A DNA stretch of 64,000 nt, taken from Arcicella sp038230735. Lineage in GTDB: Bacteria; Bacteroidota; Bacteroidia; Cytophagales; Spirosomataceae. A model generated the notes under the pieces. That model worked only from the letters and a program-made list of their open reading frames with translations, was not told the origin of the DNA and did not search any database. The stretch spans positions 1-64,000 of the forward strand of contig JBBRMR010000002.1 of the NCBI GenBank assembly GCA_038230735.1. The letters are read 5' to 3'. Positions within the stretch are counted from its first letter, which is position 1. Each line of letters begins with the position of its first letter. Below, one piece after another: positions 1 to 7,766 of the stretch. Both the position numbers and the translations under genes were made by a program.

Positions 1-2
1 AA

Positions 3-71
3 GAGGAAGAGGAAGAGGAAGAGGAAGAGGAAGAGGAAGAGGAAGAGGAAGAGGAAGAGGAAGAAAAATAA
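3..71 (+). CDS. C-terminal fragment of an unknown acidic-tailed protein
   Basis: The window opens inside a hexanucleotide repeat (AAGAGG, about ten copies). Read in the third frame it encodes only glutamate, then one lysine and a TAA stop at 69-71. A strong hairpin terminator follows 15 bases later, which supports a plus-strand gene ending here. The other two forward frames would give KR or RG repeats with no stop beside the terminator. Nothing of the gene's functional part is visible, so no function is assigned. The MerR-type protein near 60.1 kb has a similar Glu-rich tail, so such tails occur in this genome. The fragment could be a low-complexity tail of any protein. Confidence 0.55.
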   Translation, partial: EEEEEEEEEEEEEEEEEEEEEK

Positions 72-82
72 TTCTTCAAAAG

Positions 83-112
83 AAAAGGGAGCTAAATTTT
101 AGCTCCCTTTTT
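83..112. terminator. Bidirectional hairpin terminator
   Basis: GGGAGCTAAA (87-96) pairs perfectly with TTTAGCTCCC (98-107). It is flanked by A-run and T-run, so it can terminate both the incoming plus-strand gene and the minus-strand gene ending at 127. Confidence 0.85.
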
Positions 113-126
113 TATGGATTTTAAAA

Positions 127-1386
127 TTATTCTAAACCCTGTTCGTGTTCCAGATGAATAACTTCCAAATGTCGCCCTTTGATGATTTTGCGGAATTTGG
201 TATTAGTCATACGATGTTCACGCTCGAAACCAGCATGATAAAAGGCTCTGATAAATAATGACAAAACTAAAGGTAGTGTGTCGGGGGAGTATTGAACTAT
301 AAAAAATAGCCCCATCGCCAACATTAAACCCACTATGATAAAATAATAGCCATACCAAAAATCACGGGCTAATTTATTTTCAGATAAAAAGAAAATAATG
401 GGTAAGTGAAAAGGAAAAGCCCAAAGGAGGTTTTTGTTGTAATTAGTAACGAAGTGGTCTGTTCCAAACCAAAGGAATAATAAAACCCAACCTAAAACAC
501 CCACCATCCCAAAAAGGATTTTATCAAAGAGATAACCTTTCTGTCGTCTTTTCCAGTTCATGTAAGTAATAAAAAGCGTCATTGCCAACAACAATCCAAA
601 CCAAAATAAAGGCGTTAGAAAAAACATCGGTCTTTCATCTACACTTGTTGTTGGGTACATTTCACTGGTACTTTTCACAAAATAAAAAACTCGATGATTC
701 GTCATCCTTCGGGCAACCGCCATACTTTTTTGAAGATTTTCGGGCAAATAACAAGCATTATATTGCAATATACGCTCATCAGCAGGGCTTCCCAAACCCG
801 CATTCATGCCCACTGCAGCCCAATAATGATGTTTTCGCATCAAACATTTATTCATCCATTGGCGGTACGAACTATCATTCATGGCAGGAATATCTTGCAA
901 ATGCACACTATCCGAACAAGCAAGCATCATAGCATCACGGATTCGGGTTGAACAGTTATCATAGAAAAATTTATACATATAATTTCGCTTGGTAGGGTCA
1001 TTATACGTATTTTCTAAATAATCATAAAGCCTCTGTTTTTGAGCCAAAGAATAACTCATTACTTGCTGAGTCATTTTACGATTATTTTTTTGATAATATT
1101 GCTGATACAGGCTAATTGGGTACTGCCCCATTTTATAAGGCAATTGTCCCTTTACGAATTTCCAGTAAAAATTATCCGTATTATAATCGTATTCTCCAAA
1201 ATTATAGGCTTTATCTATTTGATTGGCAGGGTCAAATATCCACAAAATGGTATGCCCGAAGGCATCGTTGAGTTCACTACCAGGTTCAACTGTGATGAGA
1301 GTTACCTTTGTGCTTTTAGAAAGTTGTTGAGCATAAGAAGTTGCAGCTATGAATAGAATGGAAATTAAGAGACATACTTTTTTCAT
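127..1386 (-). CDS. DUF4105 / Lnb N-terminal domain membrane protein
   Basis: A 419-residue protein with a signal peptide (residues 1-20, ending AYAQ-like) and a periplasmic domain (about 25-235). The domain has a conserved GH motif (His45) and a YDNCSTR motif (Cys145), the His/Cys pair expected of the DUF4105 family, now called the Lnb N-terminal periplasmic domain. Five or so membrane segments fill residues 255-380. Members of this family include a lipoprotein N-acyltransferase of Bacteroides. A role in lipoprotein acylation is therefore possible but is family inference. The gene runs towards the terminator at 83-112 and sits 35 bases downstream of rsmI on the same strand. Confidence 0.8.
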   Translation of the reverse strand: MKKVCLLISILFIAATSYAQQLSKSTKVTLITVEPGSELNDAFGHTILWIFDPANQIDKAYNFGEYDYNTDNFYWKFVKGQLPYKMGQYPISLYQQYYQKNNRKMTQQVMSYSLAQKQRLYDYLENTYNDPTKRNYMYKFFYDNCSTRIRDAMMLACSDSVHLQDIPAMNDSSYRQWMNKCLMRKHHYWAAVGMNAGLGSPADERILQYNACYLPENLQKSMAVARRMTNHRVFYFVKSTSEMYPTTSVDERPMFFLTPLFWFGLLLAMTLFITYMNWKRRQKGYLFDKILFGMVGVLGWVLLFLWFGTDHFVTNYNKNLLWAFPFHLPIIFFLSENKLARDFWYGYYFIIVGLMLAMGLFFIVQYSPDTLPLVLSLFIRAFYHAGFEREHRMTNTKFRKIIKGRHLEVIHLEHEQGLE

Positions 1387-1421
1387 AGGATTATGTATTT
1401 AATACGGTTTATGTTGATATT

Positions 1422-2099
1422 TTAGTCTTCCTTTCCTGCCACCACAATCACAATCTCACCCTTCACTGTATTCGGATTTGCTTGATAATGGGCTAATATT
1501 TCTAATAAAGTTCCCCGTCTATTTTCTTCAAAAATCTTTGTCAATTCACGAGAAACACACGCATGACGGTGTGAACCCAAATATTCACCTAATTGTTCGA
1601 GTGTTTTCAAGAGTCGATGGGGTGATTCATAAAAAATCATGGTTCTTTCTTCTTCCACTAAGTTTTTCAAGCGTGTTTGTCGTCCCTTTTTATGAGGTAA
1701 AAAACCTTCAAAGGTAAAACGGTCGGCAGGCAATCCCGAATTGACCAGAGCGGGTACAAAAGCCGTTGCCCCAGGCAAACATTCCACATCAATTCCTTGT
1801 TTTAGACATTCTCTGACCAACAAAAACCCTGGGTCTGAAATAGCGGGTGTTCCTGCATCCGACACTAAGGCAATGGTTTTGCCTTCTTTCAGTAACTTTA
1901 CCACACCCGCCGTTCCCTGATGTTCGTTGTGGGCGTGATGTGCGTACAAAGGTTTTATGATTTCTAAATGTTTCAATAAAAACCCTGTATTCCGAGTATC
2001 TTCCGCCATGATAGCATCCACCGATTTCAGGACTTTGATTGCCCTCAGCGTAATATCATCAAGGTTGCCGATAGGCGTGGGTACGAGGTATAATTTCAT
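1422..2099 (-). CDS. rsmI: 16S rRNA (cytidine1402-2'-O)-methyltransferase RsmI
   Basis: A 225-residue SAM-dependent tetrapyrrole-methylase-fold enzyme that 2'-O-methylates C1402 in the decoding centre of 16S rRNA. The N-terminal motif LVPTPIGNLDDIT, the AEDTRNT segment, the SDAGTPAISDPG loop and the LPGATAF motif are all intact. The length matches the shorter Bacteroidota RsmI, which lacks a long C-terminal extension. It lies between the Lnb-like gene and the pterin dehydratase on the same strand, with gaps of 35 and 51 bases, so the three may be co-transcribed. Confidence 0.95.
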   Translation of the reverse strand: MKLYLVPTPIGNLDDITLRAIKVLKSVDAIMAEDTRNTGFLLKHLEIIKPLYAHHAHNEHQGTAGVVKLLKEGKTIALVSDAGTPAISDPGFLLVRECLKQGIDVECLPGATAFVPALVNSGLPADRFTFEGFLPHKKGRQTRLKNLVEEERTMIFYESPHRLLKTLEQLGEYLGSHRHACVSRELTKIFEENRRGTLLEILAHYQANPNTVKGEIVIVVAGKED

Positions 2100-2150
2100 T
2101 AATCGTAAATGTAATTTTCAATAAACAATTTTCAAGGAAAATAGCAATTT

Positions 2151-2384
2151 TTAATTCACTAATTTATCAATTGCTTTTGCCAATTTATGGTCTTTCTCCG
2201 TAACAACATCCCCAGCATCGTGCGTATTAAGCTCAATATCAACGGTATTATACATATTTGACCACCAAGGATGATGATTTTGTTTATCTGCCAACATGGC
2301 TACACGAGTCATAAAAGCAAAGGCTTCCGAAAAGTCTTCAAACTTAAACGTTTTTTTTAATTTGTTATCTTCTTCTTTCCACAT
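2151..2384 (-). CDS. 4a-hydroxytetrahydrobiopterin dehydratase (PCD/DCoH)
   Basis: A 77-residue protein that dehydrates 4a-hydroxytetrahydropterin, regenerating the pterin cofactor of aromatic amino-acid hydroxylases. The diagnostic HHPWW motif is present (His37, His38), followed by YNTVDIELNTHDAG, which carries the third catalytic histidine. It lacks the first part of longer homologues (about 95-100 residues) but contains the catalytic core. No phenylalanine hydroxylase lies nearby. The ATG start fits the family well. Confidence 0.9.
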   Translation of the reverse strand: MWKEEDNKLKKTFKFEDFSEAFAFMTRVAMLADKQNHHPWWSNMYNTVDIELNTHDAGDVVTEKDHKLAKAIDKLVN

Positions 2385-2488
2385 AATTTTTGGGGATTAA
2401 TTTTGAGCTGATTGATAGTGTATATTAAAATTACAAATTCCTAAGCAATAAAAAAAGCCCAAAACTTTTCAGTAATGGACTTTCTTAG

Positions 2489-2573
2489 TAGAGAGCTAGG
2501 GATTCGAACCCCAGGACCTGTTACAGTCAACAGTTTTCAAGACTGCCGCAATCGACCACTCTGCCAGCTCTCT
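2489..2573 (-). tRNA. tRNA-Ser (UGA)
   Basis: The reverse complement folds as a class II tRNA: acceptor AGAGAGC paired with GCTCTCT, D arm GGCAGAGTGG..., anticodon loop CTTGAAA with anticodon TGA (plus-strand 2537-2539), a long variable arm (TTGACTGTAACAG region) and the T-loop GGTTCGAATCC. CCA is not encoded. The long variable arm and the anticodon identify serine. Confidence 0.95.
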
Positions 2574-2685
2574 TTATGATTGATGATACAAAATTAAGGC
2601 TTTCTTTCTTTCCGTACAAATCTGAATTGAAAATATATTTTTATTTTATGTCATTCAGCCGTCCAAGCCCTGATTATCAAGTAGA

Positions 2686-2693
2686 TAAATTTG
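2686..2693 (+). promoter_or_regulatory. Candidate -7 box before msrB
   Basis: TAAATTTG matches the Bacteroidota sigma-ABfr -7 consensus TAnnTTTG. No clear -33 TTG is seen at the usual distance, so support is weak. Confidence 0.3.
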
Positions 2694-2750
2694 TAAAAAC
2701 TTTTTATGAGTTTATTTCGTATATGTATTAGAGGAGATAAGATTTGGGAG

Positions 2751-2805
2751 TTAGGATTTAGTGAAATTCCAAAATAATTCTTTTGTAATTTTCACTAAAT
2801 CCTAA
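2751..2805. repeat. Long inverted repeat in the msrB leader
   Basis: A 16-base arm (2751-2766, TTAGGATTTAGTGAAA) pairs with 2790-2805 across a 23-base loop. It lies 40 bases upstream of the msrB start. The same 'gttaggatttag / ctaaatccta' wording recurs at 53.8-54.0 kb, so it belongs to the intergenic repeat population rather than being specific to msrB. Confidence 0.7.
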
Positions 2806-2844
2806 ATCCAATAACATAATTTCCAAACAAAAATCAACAAAAAA

Positions 2845-3321
2845 ATGAAAAATCTATTGGGAATTTTGGCTTTTGCCAGTATTATTTTTGCTTGTAGCGG
2901 ATACGCACAACAAGACAAACCTCGCAAGTTTGAGGTAACGAAAACCGACATGGAATGGCGTAAACAATTAACCCCTGAGCAATACGCAGTGGCTCGCAAA
3001 AAGGGTACTGAGCGTGCATTTACGGGCGAATATGCGGATAACCATGAGAAGGGAAAATATCAGTGCATTGGCTGTAAATTAGACCTTTTTAGTTCTGAAA
3101 CTAAGTTTGAATCGGGAACGGGTTGGCCATCATTTTATGCACCAATTATGGATAAAAACGTTTTGGTTGCTACTGATAATACATACGGAATGACTCGTGA
3201 TGAGGTAATGTGCAGTCGCTGTGGCTCTCATTTAGGACACGTTTTTGACGATGGTCCAAAGCCAACTGGAAAGCGTTTTTGTATGAATTCGGCTTCGTTG
3301 TCTTTTGTAAAAGGAAAATAA
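2845..3321 (+). CDS. msrB: Exported peptide-methionine (R)-S-oxide reductase MsrB
   Basis: Reduces methionine-R-sulfoxide in damaged proteins. The 158-residue protein has an N-terminal export signal ending IIFAC, a plausible lipobox with Cys17 as the lipidated residue, so it is likely an envelope lipoprotein. The SelR domain follows (about 35-156). It carries the zinc pairs CIGC and CSRC, the GTGWPSF motif, and the catalytic cysteine in RFCMNSASL near the C-terminus. The gene converges on gatC with a purine-rich hairpin between them. Confidence 0.95.
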   Translation: MKNLLGILAFASIIFACSGYAQQDKPRKFEVTKTDMEWRKQLTPEQYAVARKKGTERAFTGEYADNHEKGKYQCIGCKLDLFSSETKFESGTGWPSFYAPIMDKNVLVATDNTYGMTRDEVMCSRCGSHLGHVFDDGPKPTGKRFCMNSASLSFVKGK

Positions 3322-3340
3322 GAAGACTGAAAAAAGTAAA

Positions 3341-3384
3341 AAGGGAGAAAGGAGGCAATTTAAGTCTTCCTTTCTCCTTTCTTT
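3341..3384. terminator. Purine-rich hairpin between convergent msrB and gatC
   Basis: GAGAAAGGA pairs with TCCTTTCTC, and an outer GAAGACT (3322-3328) can also pair with AGTCTTC (3363-3369). It ends in a T-rich run. It resembles the inverted repeats at 25.29 and 50.85 kb, which also lie between convergent genes. Confidence 0.65.
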
Positions 3385-3395
3385 TAACCTGTTTG

Positions 3396-3683
3396 CTAAG
3401 AATCCATCATCTTTGGCACTCTAAAATACTCTCCATCTTGTTTGGGAGCATTTTTTAAGCCTTGTTCTCTACTAATATTAGGAATGACTATATCTTCACG
3501 TAAAGCATTGATTTCTAAGCTCATGTGGATTAAAGGCTTTACATAATCCGTATTAATTTCATTCAGTTCTTCCATCCAATTCAAAACGGAGTTCAAGGAA
3601 TCTATCATTTCCTTCTCGGCAGATGCGGGCATTTCTAATCTTGCCAAATGTGCTATTTTTTGAAGTTGTTCGCTATCAATCAC
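3396..3683 (-). CDS. gatC: Asp/Glu-tRNA amidotransferase subunit C
   Basis: A 95-residue GatC, the small stabilising subunit of the GatCAB amidotransferase that converts Glu-tRNA(Gln) or Asp-tRNA(Asn) to the amide forms. It has the typical N-terminal helix (KIAHLARLEM), the central LNSVLNWMEELNEINTD helix and the C-terminal YFRVPKMMDS tail. The start is GTG (3681-3683) and overlaps the last codons of the small ORF upstream (GTGATTGA), suggesting translational coupling. gatA and gatB are not in the window. Confidence 0.93.
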   Translation of the reverse strand: MIDSEQLQKIAHLARLEMPASAEKEMIDSLNSVLNWMEELNEINTDYVKPLIHMSLEINALREDIVIPNISREQGLKNAPKQDGEYFRVPKMMDS

Positions 3684-3852
3684 GGTTTCTCAATTTTTTA
3701 TCGTCCATATTTTTATTCAAAAACTCATTGATTTTCTCAATGTCAATGGTACGATTAATTTCTCCGAATGTATTTATCGAAATTTCAAACCCTTCCAAAT
3801 CTTTATGCACTTTGGGAAGTTCTTGTTTTGGTGCTTCTTTTTTCTTTGCCAT
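3676..3852 (-). CDS. Small hypothetical protein coupled to gatC
   Basis: A 58-codon ORF running from ATG at 3852 to TGA at 3676. It begins MAKKKEAPKQELPKVHKDLE and ends KKLRNRD. It is hydrophilic and charged, with no signal peptide or membrane segment. It overlaps the gatC GTG start by eight bases and starts 20 bases after the upstream 2Fe-2S gene, so the three are probably read as one unit. Codon use and the tight overlap argue for a real gene. I do not recognise the family. It may assist or simply be coupled to GatCAB synthesis. Confidence 0.65.
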   Translation of the reverse strand: MAKKKEAPKQELPKVHKDLEGFEISINTFGEINRTIDIEKINEFLNKNMDDKKLRNRD

Positions 3853-3872
3853 GTTTTTAATATTATTTTGAG

Positions 3873-4361
3873 TTATTTCCCCGTAGAATTCCCTTCCTCT
3901 TTCATAATTTCAGCCGCACGGTGAATAGCTTGACGAATGCGTGGATAAGTTCCACATCGACAAATATTGCCCGACATTGCCGTATCAATATCATCATCGG
4001 TTGGATTGGATTTTTCTTTCAATAATGCCACTGCCGACATGATTTGCCCCGACTGGCAGTAACCACACTGAGGTACTTGGGCTTCTATCCAAGCCTTCTG
4101 AACGGCATGGTCGGTATTAACTGAAATTCCTTCGATGGTCGTAATTTTATTACCCGCTTTCAAGGTTGAAATTGGCGTTGAGCATGAACGAGCGGGTTGT
4201 CCGTCTATATGGACAGTACACGCCCCACAGAGAGCCATGCCACAGCCAAATTTTGTGCCTTTTAAGCCCACGTAGTCTCTGATTATCCACAAAAGAGGGG
4301 TATCGGAATCGGCTTCAACGTTATATTTTTTTCCGTTTACGGTAAGATTATATTTTGCCAT
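3873..4361 (-). CDS. (2Fe-2S)-binding subunit of a molybdenum hydroxylase
   Basis: The small iron-sulfur subunit of xanthine-dehydrogenase-family enzymes (isoquinoline 1-oxidoreductase alpha type). It passes electrons from a molybdopterin subunit. The N-terminal plant-ferredoxin-type cluster is GCGMALCGACTVHIDG plus a later Cys. The C-terminal four-helix cluster carries CGYCQSGQ and ICRCGTYPRIRQA. The start is taken at MAKYNLTVNG. Upstream in-frame ATG (4379, 4406) and TTG codons would add 6-17 charged residues not typical of the family. The molybdenum subunit and a FAD subunit are absent from the neighbourhood, so it is an orphan here. A MocA-like gene for the cofactor lies 36 kb away. Confidence 0.85.
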   Translation of the reverse strand: MAKYNLTVNGKKYNVEADSDTPLLWIIRDYVGLKGTKFGCGMALCGACTVHIDGQPARSCSTPISTLKAGNKITTIEGISVNTDHAVQKAWIEAQVPQCGYCQSGQIMSAVALLKEKSNPTDDDIDTAMSGNICRCGTYPRIRQAIHRAAEIMKEEGNSTGK

Positions 4362-4485
4362 TTTATTTTCGATTTTCATTTTTTTTGGGCGGTGTTCCGC
4401 TTTCATGCTCAATTTTTGAAAACCTCATATAAAAGTATAAAAATTAAGGGAAATGTTCAAAATATTTCTTCAAAGTAAAAATAAA

Positions 4486-4517
4486 TTGGACAAATTAATC
4501 AAAAGTTATTACATTTG
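4486..4517 (+). promoter_or_regulatory. Bacteroidota-type promoter of the mazEF-like pair
   Basis: TTG at 4486-4488 and TACATTTG at 4510-4517 (TAnnTTTG) are separated by 21 bases, matching the -33/-7 layout of Bacteroidota promoters. The antitoxin ATG is 20 bases downstream. Confidence 0.5.
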
Positions 4518-4537
4518 TTTTAACAAAATAATAAAAT

Positions 4538-4795
4538 ATGGTACAGGCACTCCGAAAAATTGGAAATTCAAATGGTGTTTTAATTCCAAAAACGATGTTA
4601 GCAACTTGCGGCATTACAGATGAAGTCGAAATGGAAATTTTGGGAGATTCTATTGTTATGCGTTCGACTAAAAAACATCCACGTGATGGTTGGGATGAAG
4701 CATTCAAGCAAGCAATTGCAAATGGAGATAAACCCGAAGATGATATGTTTGAAGGAATGAAAAATACATTTGATGATTCTGATTGGACTTGGTAA
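4538..4795 (+). CDS. MazE-type (AbrB/SpoVT) antitoxin
   Basis: An 85-residue DNA-binding antitoxin. Residues 1-45 form the swapped-hairpin AbrB fold, recognisable by LRKIGNSNGVLIPKTML and VEMEILGDSIVM. The acidic, Trp-containing tail (DDMFEGMKNTFDDSDWTW) is the usual toxin-neutralising segment. It is followed 11 bases later by the MazF-type toxin, giving the classic antitoxin-first order. It probably autorepresses the promoter at 4486-4517, as is usual for the family. Confidence 0.9.
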   Translation: MVQALRKIGNSNGVLIPKTMLATCGITDEVEMEILGDSIVMRSTKKHPRDGWDEAFKQAIANGDKPEDDMFEGMKNTFDDSDWTW

Positions 4796-4806
4796 ACCTC
4801 CTGATA

Positions 4807-5133
4807 ATGATTATAAATCGTTTTGAAATATGGCTTGTTAGCCTTGACCCAACACAAGGAAGTGAAATTGCAAAGACTCGTCCTTGCCTTATTATCTCAC
4901 CCGATAGTGCTAATAAATTTTTGAATACTGTTTTAGTTGCACCTCTTACACACACTCGTAAGGCATACCCAACACGTGTAAATTGTGAATTTGCAGGTCA
5001 AGATGGTCAAGTAGCATTAGATCAAATGAGGGCAATTGATAAAAAATCTCGACTGGTAAAAAAAATTGGTGTTTTAGAAAATATTACTTGCGACCAAATC
5101 TGTAAAACATTGGAAGTAATGTTTAAATATTAA
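4807..5133 (+). CDS. PemK/MazF-family toxin (endoribonuclease)
   Basis: A 108-residue MazF-fold ribonuclease toxin that cleaves mRNA at short sequences. It contains the family signature INRFEIWLVSLDPTQGSE...KTRPCLIISP, the LVAPLT strand, and the DQMRAIDKKSRL segment with the conserved RAIDK core. The start is the ATG at 4807. The longer reading from 4783 would overlap the antitoxin and add non-family residues. Its stop lies two bases from the stop of the convergent DUF5686 gene. Confidence 0.92.
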   Translation: MIINRFEIWLVSLDPTQGSEIAKTRPCLIISPDSANKFLNTVLVAPLTHTRKAYPTRVNCEFAGQDGQVALDQMRAIDKKSRLVKKIGVLENITCDQICKTLEVMFKY

Positions 5134-5135
5134 CC

Positions 5136-7550
5136 TCACCATTCAGGCGTAACTCCACCACGCACCCGTGAATTCAGCGACAGACGAATCCCAAATTGTG
5201 TATTTTTGAAACCATTATTTGGTAAAGGAATTCCCAAAGTATTATACGCAAAAACTGCTTCAACTCGTAGGATTCTGGCAATTCCGTCTATACCGTAGCC
5301 AAATTCTATGTTGTGAACTTTATTGTTAGCGGTGTATAAATAATTAGCAAAAAGTTCTTCACGGAGACCCATTTTACGGATTCCCAGCATGCGAGTTAGG
5401 GCAAATTTTCTCATCCCCAAAACCGTCATAATATCCAAATACGCTCCGTTGGTTGAATAGAAATATTGGTCTATCAATTTTTTGCTGGCTCCCCACACGT
5501 AATTATCATAAAAACCCACCAAACGATGCGTTGTGAGGGCATCGCCAATGGAAATCATGTTATTGTTTCCGTTGAAGTGCTTAAAATCAGCAAAGGTCAT
5601 ATTGTTGGCACTCAGGAAAGTTCCCGCCTGGGCAATGTAGTTGAAATTGGTATTGATGTTAATGGGAAAGTTGTGAGTAATGCCCAATTCAATTGTATGA
5701 AAATCAGCTTGTGAAGAGAATAATTTTGGAATAGCCCCTCGATATTTGAAGGTAATCAAAGGCGATGACCCAAACTGAACCGAGCGAATATTATTGCGAT
5801 ATTGTTTCTTTAAAAATGGACGATAATTAACTTGAAAACTTGCAATAAAAGCATCATTTGTTTTGAATTTAGTCGCTCCAATTTCTTGATTTATTGGAAA
5901 ATTTTGCGTGTAGGGGTCATTTCCAATATCAAACCAATACAGATTTGTGGTATTTTCGAGTGGATACCTTCTTGCCCATTCCAACGAAGTTTTAATGCTC
6001 CAAGTATTAGAAAAACGGTCATTGAAACTGATATTTACAAAATCTTTTTCATAAATTTTAACGTTATTTTTCTTCAAAATTAGGGTGGCCAAAGAGTTCA
6101 AATCCAGTCCGATAGGCGTATCTACGTTATATTGTGAAACGAACCTACCGCCCGCAACGCTGAAATCTTCCTTCTGGGTTTTCCAACGTAATTTAACCAT
6201 TCCCATCGAACGATTTTGTGAGGTAGAATATCGCCATGTTGGGTCAATTTCCCACCAATCATACCGATTTTTGCGGTATCTAAATATGGTTCCCGTGTTC
6301 CAAACGTAACCTTCCACAGTATTGAAATTGAAATCCAAAGGGATTGATTTATAATAAATTTCGTAAGGATAATAACCTCTTTCGGTACTTCCCCAAAAGA
6401 ATGAACGACTAAATAAAATACTTGAAATACCGAATTTCAGATTAGCCTGACGGTAGGTAGAAAATTCATCGGGCTGAGAAGGAAGGGTATTTTTATTTTT
6501 AGAAGAAATCGGTAAATCGGGCGTAAATACTTTGAAATCAGTATTTTGTTTTATTTCATACCAGGAATTATTCACTCTTTCGTTCGCATCTGGTGAAATT
6601 TCTATTTTGTCATACCGCTTCAAACCCGAAGCAATATTGGCATCACTCCACTGATTGCGAAGGTTATTTGCCAGTGCCGACATCACTTGCTTGAATTGCT
6701 GAACCTCGAAATTTCTTTCTTGCACGTTTACAATTTCGTGGAAAGTATTTTCATGTGGTCGCTCAATTTTTTTTGCCGTTTCAGCATCCAATGTTTGATA
6801 CTTCCAAACCTTCGCCAAATACTGATATTCACCTTCAAAAAACATTAGTTCACCCTTTGTTTGAATATTGAATTCTTCGGGAAGCCATTGATTTAGATAT
6901 TGCCCAAACTTAATTTGGATGTGATAATCAATATCAACGTGCCTAACATTTAAGTCTATATTTTGCAAAGAAAAGTCATCACTCGTTAGGGTGATTGTTC
7001 CGCTAAAAACCTTTTCGTCATTGAAATGCTTGGGCGTTACTTTTATCTGAAAAAGTTTAATGTTTCCTAATTCCAAAACCTTAACTAACTGATAATCATA
7101 ATAATAGAATCCATTGGGGCAAAGAGGAGAAATAGCTCCCGTACCCAAAATGGGCTTATAGAAATTGGGGTTCACTAATTTATCGGGATGTTCTTGGGCG
7201 TGATAATTGTTACGAATTGCCTGATATTCAAAGTGATAATCATTAGACTGATTAACGGCAAATTTGGCAAAAGATTCGGACTGGTAGGTTAGTCCTTCGT
7301 CCACTCCTTCAACTGCCAAAAGGCTTTTCCAAATGGATGGAATGCGTGTCCATTTGCCTGAATTTTGAATAAAAGTTTCGGCTTGGTAATTGGCGTAAGA
7401 TTTATCGTGTGCGGGGGCGGCGTTAATGGCTTTTTGAATAATGGAATTGACCGACAGAGTATCGCCCGAAAATTTATTAAAAGCCTGTAAATCAAACGAA
7501 TAGGATAAAACAGTTAAGTATATGAAAATAATAAAAAATCTAAAAAACAT
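5136..7550 (-). CDS. DUF5686 outer-membrane protein
   Basis: An 804-residue exported protein with a hydrophobic N-terminal signal (residues 1-23). A soluble DUF5686-type domain (about 60-290) is followed by a long beta-barrel region of alternating aromatic/hydrophobic strands ending near the C-terminus. Bacteroidota DUF5686 proteins often carry an N-terminal carboxypeptidase-regulatory-like domain, which is missing here. The function of the family is unknown, and it is usually treated as an outer-membrane protein related to TonB-dependent receptors in architecture. It stands alone between the mazF-like gene and the divergent ABC exporter operon. Confidence 0.8.
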   Translation of the reverse strand: MFFRFFIIFIYLTVLSYSFDLQAFNKFSGDTLSVNSIIQKAINAAPAHDKSYANYQAETFIQNSGKWTRIPSIWKSLLAVEGVDEGLTYQSESFAKFAVNQSNDYHFEYQAIRNNYHAQEHPDKLVNPNFYKPILGTGAISPLCPNGFYYYDYQLVKVLELGNIKLFQIKVTPKHFNDEKVFSGTITLTSDDFSLQNIDLNVRHVDIDYHIQIKFGQYLNQWLPEEFNIQTKGELMFFEGEYQYLAKVWKYQTLDAETAKKIERPHENTFHEIVNVQERNFEVQQFKQVMSALANNLRNQWSDANIASGLKRYDKIEISPDANERVNNSWYEIKQNTDFKVFTPDLPISSKNKNTLPSQPDEFSTYRQANLKFGISSILFSRSFFWGSTERGYYPYEIYYKSIPLDFNFNTVEGYVWNTGTIFRYRKNRYDWWEIDPTWRYSTSQNRSMGMVKLRWKTQKEDFSVAGGRFVSQYNVDTPIGLDLNSLATLILKKNNVKIYEKDFVNISFNDRFSNTWSIKTSLEWARRYPLENTTNLYWFDIGNDPYTQNFPINQEIGATKFKTNDAFIASFQVNYRPFLKKQYRNNIRSVQFGSSPLITFKYRGAIPKLFSSQADFHTIELGITHNFPININTNFNYIAQAGTFLSANNMTFADFKHFNGNNNMISIGDALTTHRLVGFYDNYVWGASKKLIDQYFYSTNGAYLDIMTVLGMRKFALTRMLGIRKMGLREELFANYLYTANNKVHNIEFGYGIDGIARILRVEAVFAYNTLGIPLPNNGFKNTQFGIRLSLNSRVRGGVTPEW

Positions 7551-7766
7551 ATTGAGTTTGTTTCAAATCAGAGTTCTTGATGAAAGGCTTTTGGATAAGT
7601 TTTATAAATTTACGAACAATCTTTGAGAGTATTATTTTGTAAGTATTAATTATTGGCATTGATATGTAAAACAAAACGCTTATATTTTAATAACCAATAC
7701 AGATAAAACCAAAGTTTGTGTTTATTTGTTAGAACGTAGTTACCTGTAAACCCTTAAATTTATTTT

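Noticed and set aside
582..1356. Plus-strand frames opposite the DUF4105/Lnb-like gene
   Set aside because: They are shadows of the real minus-strand gene, with no motif or family likeness.
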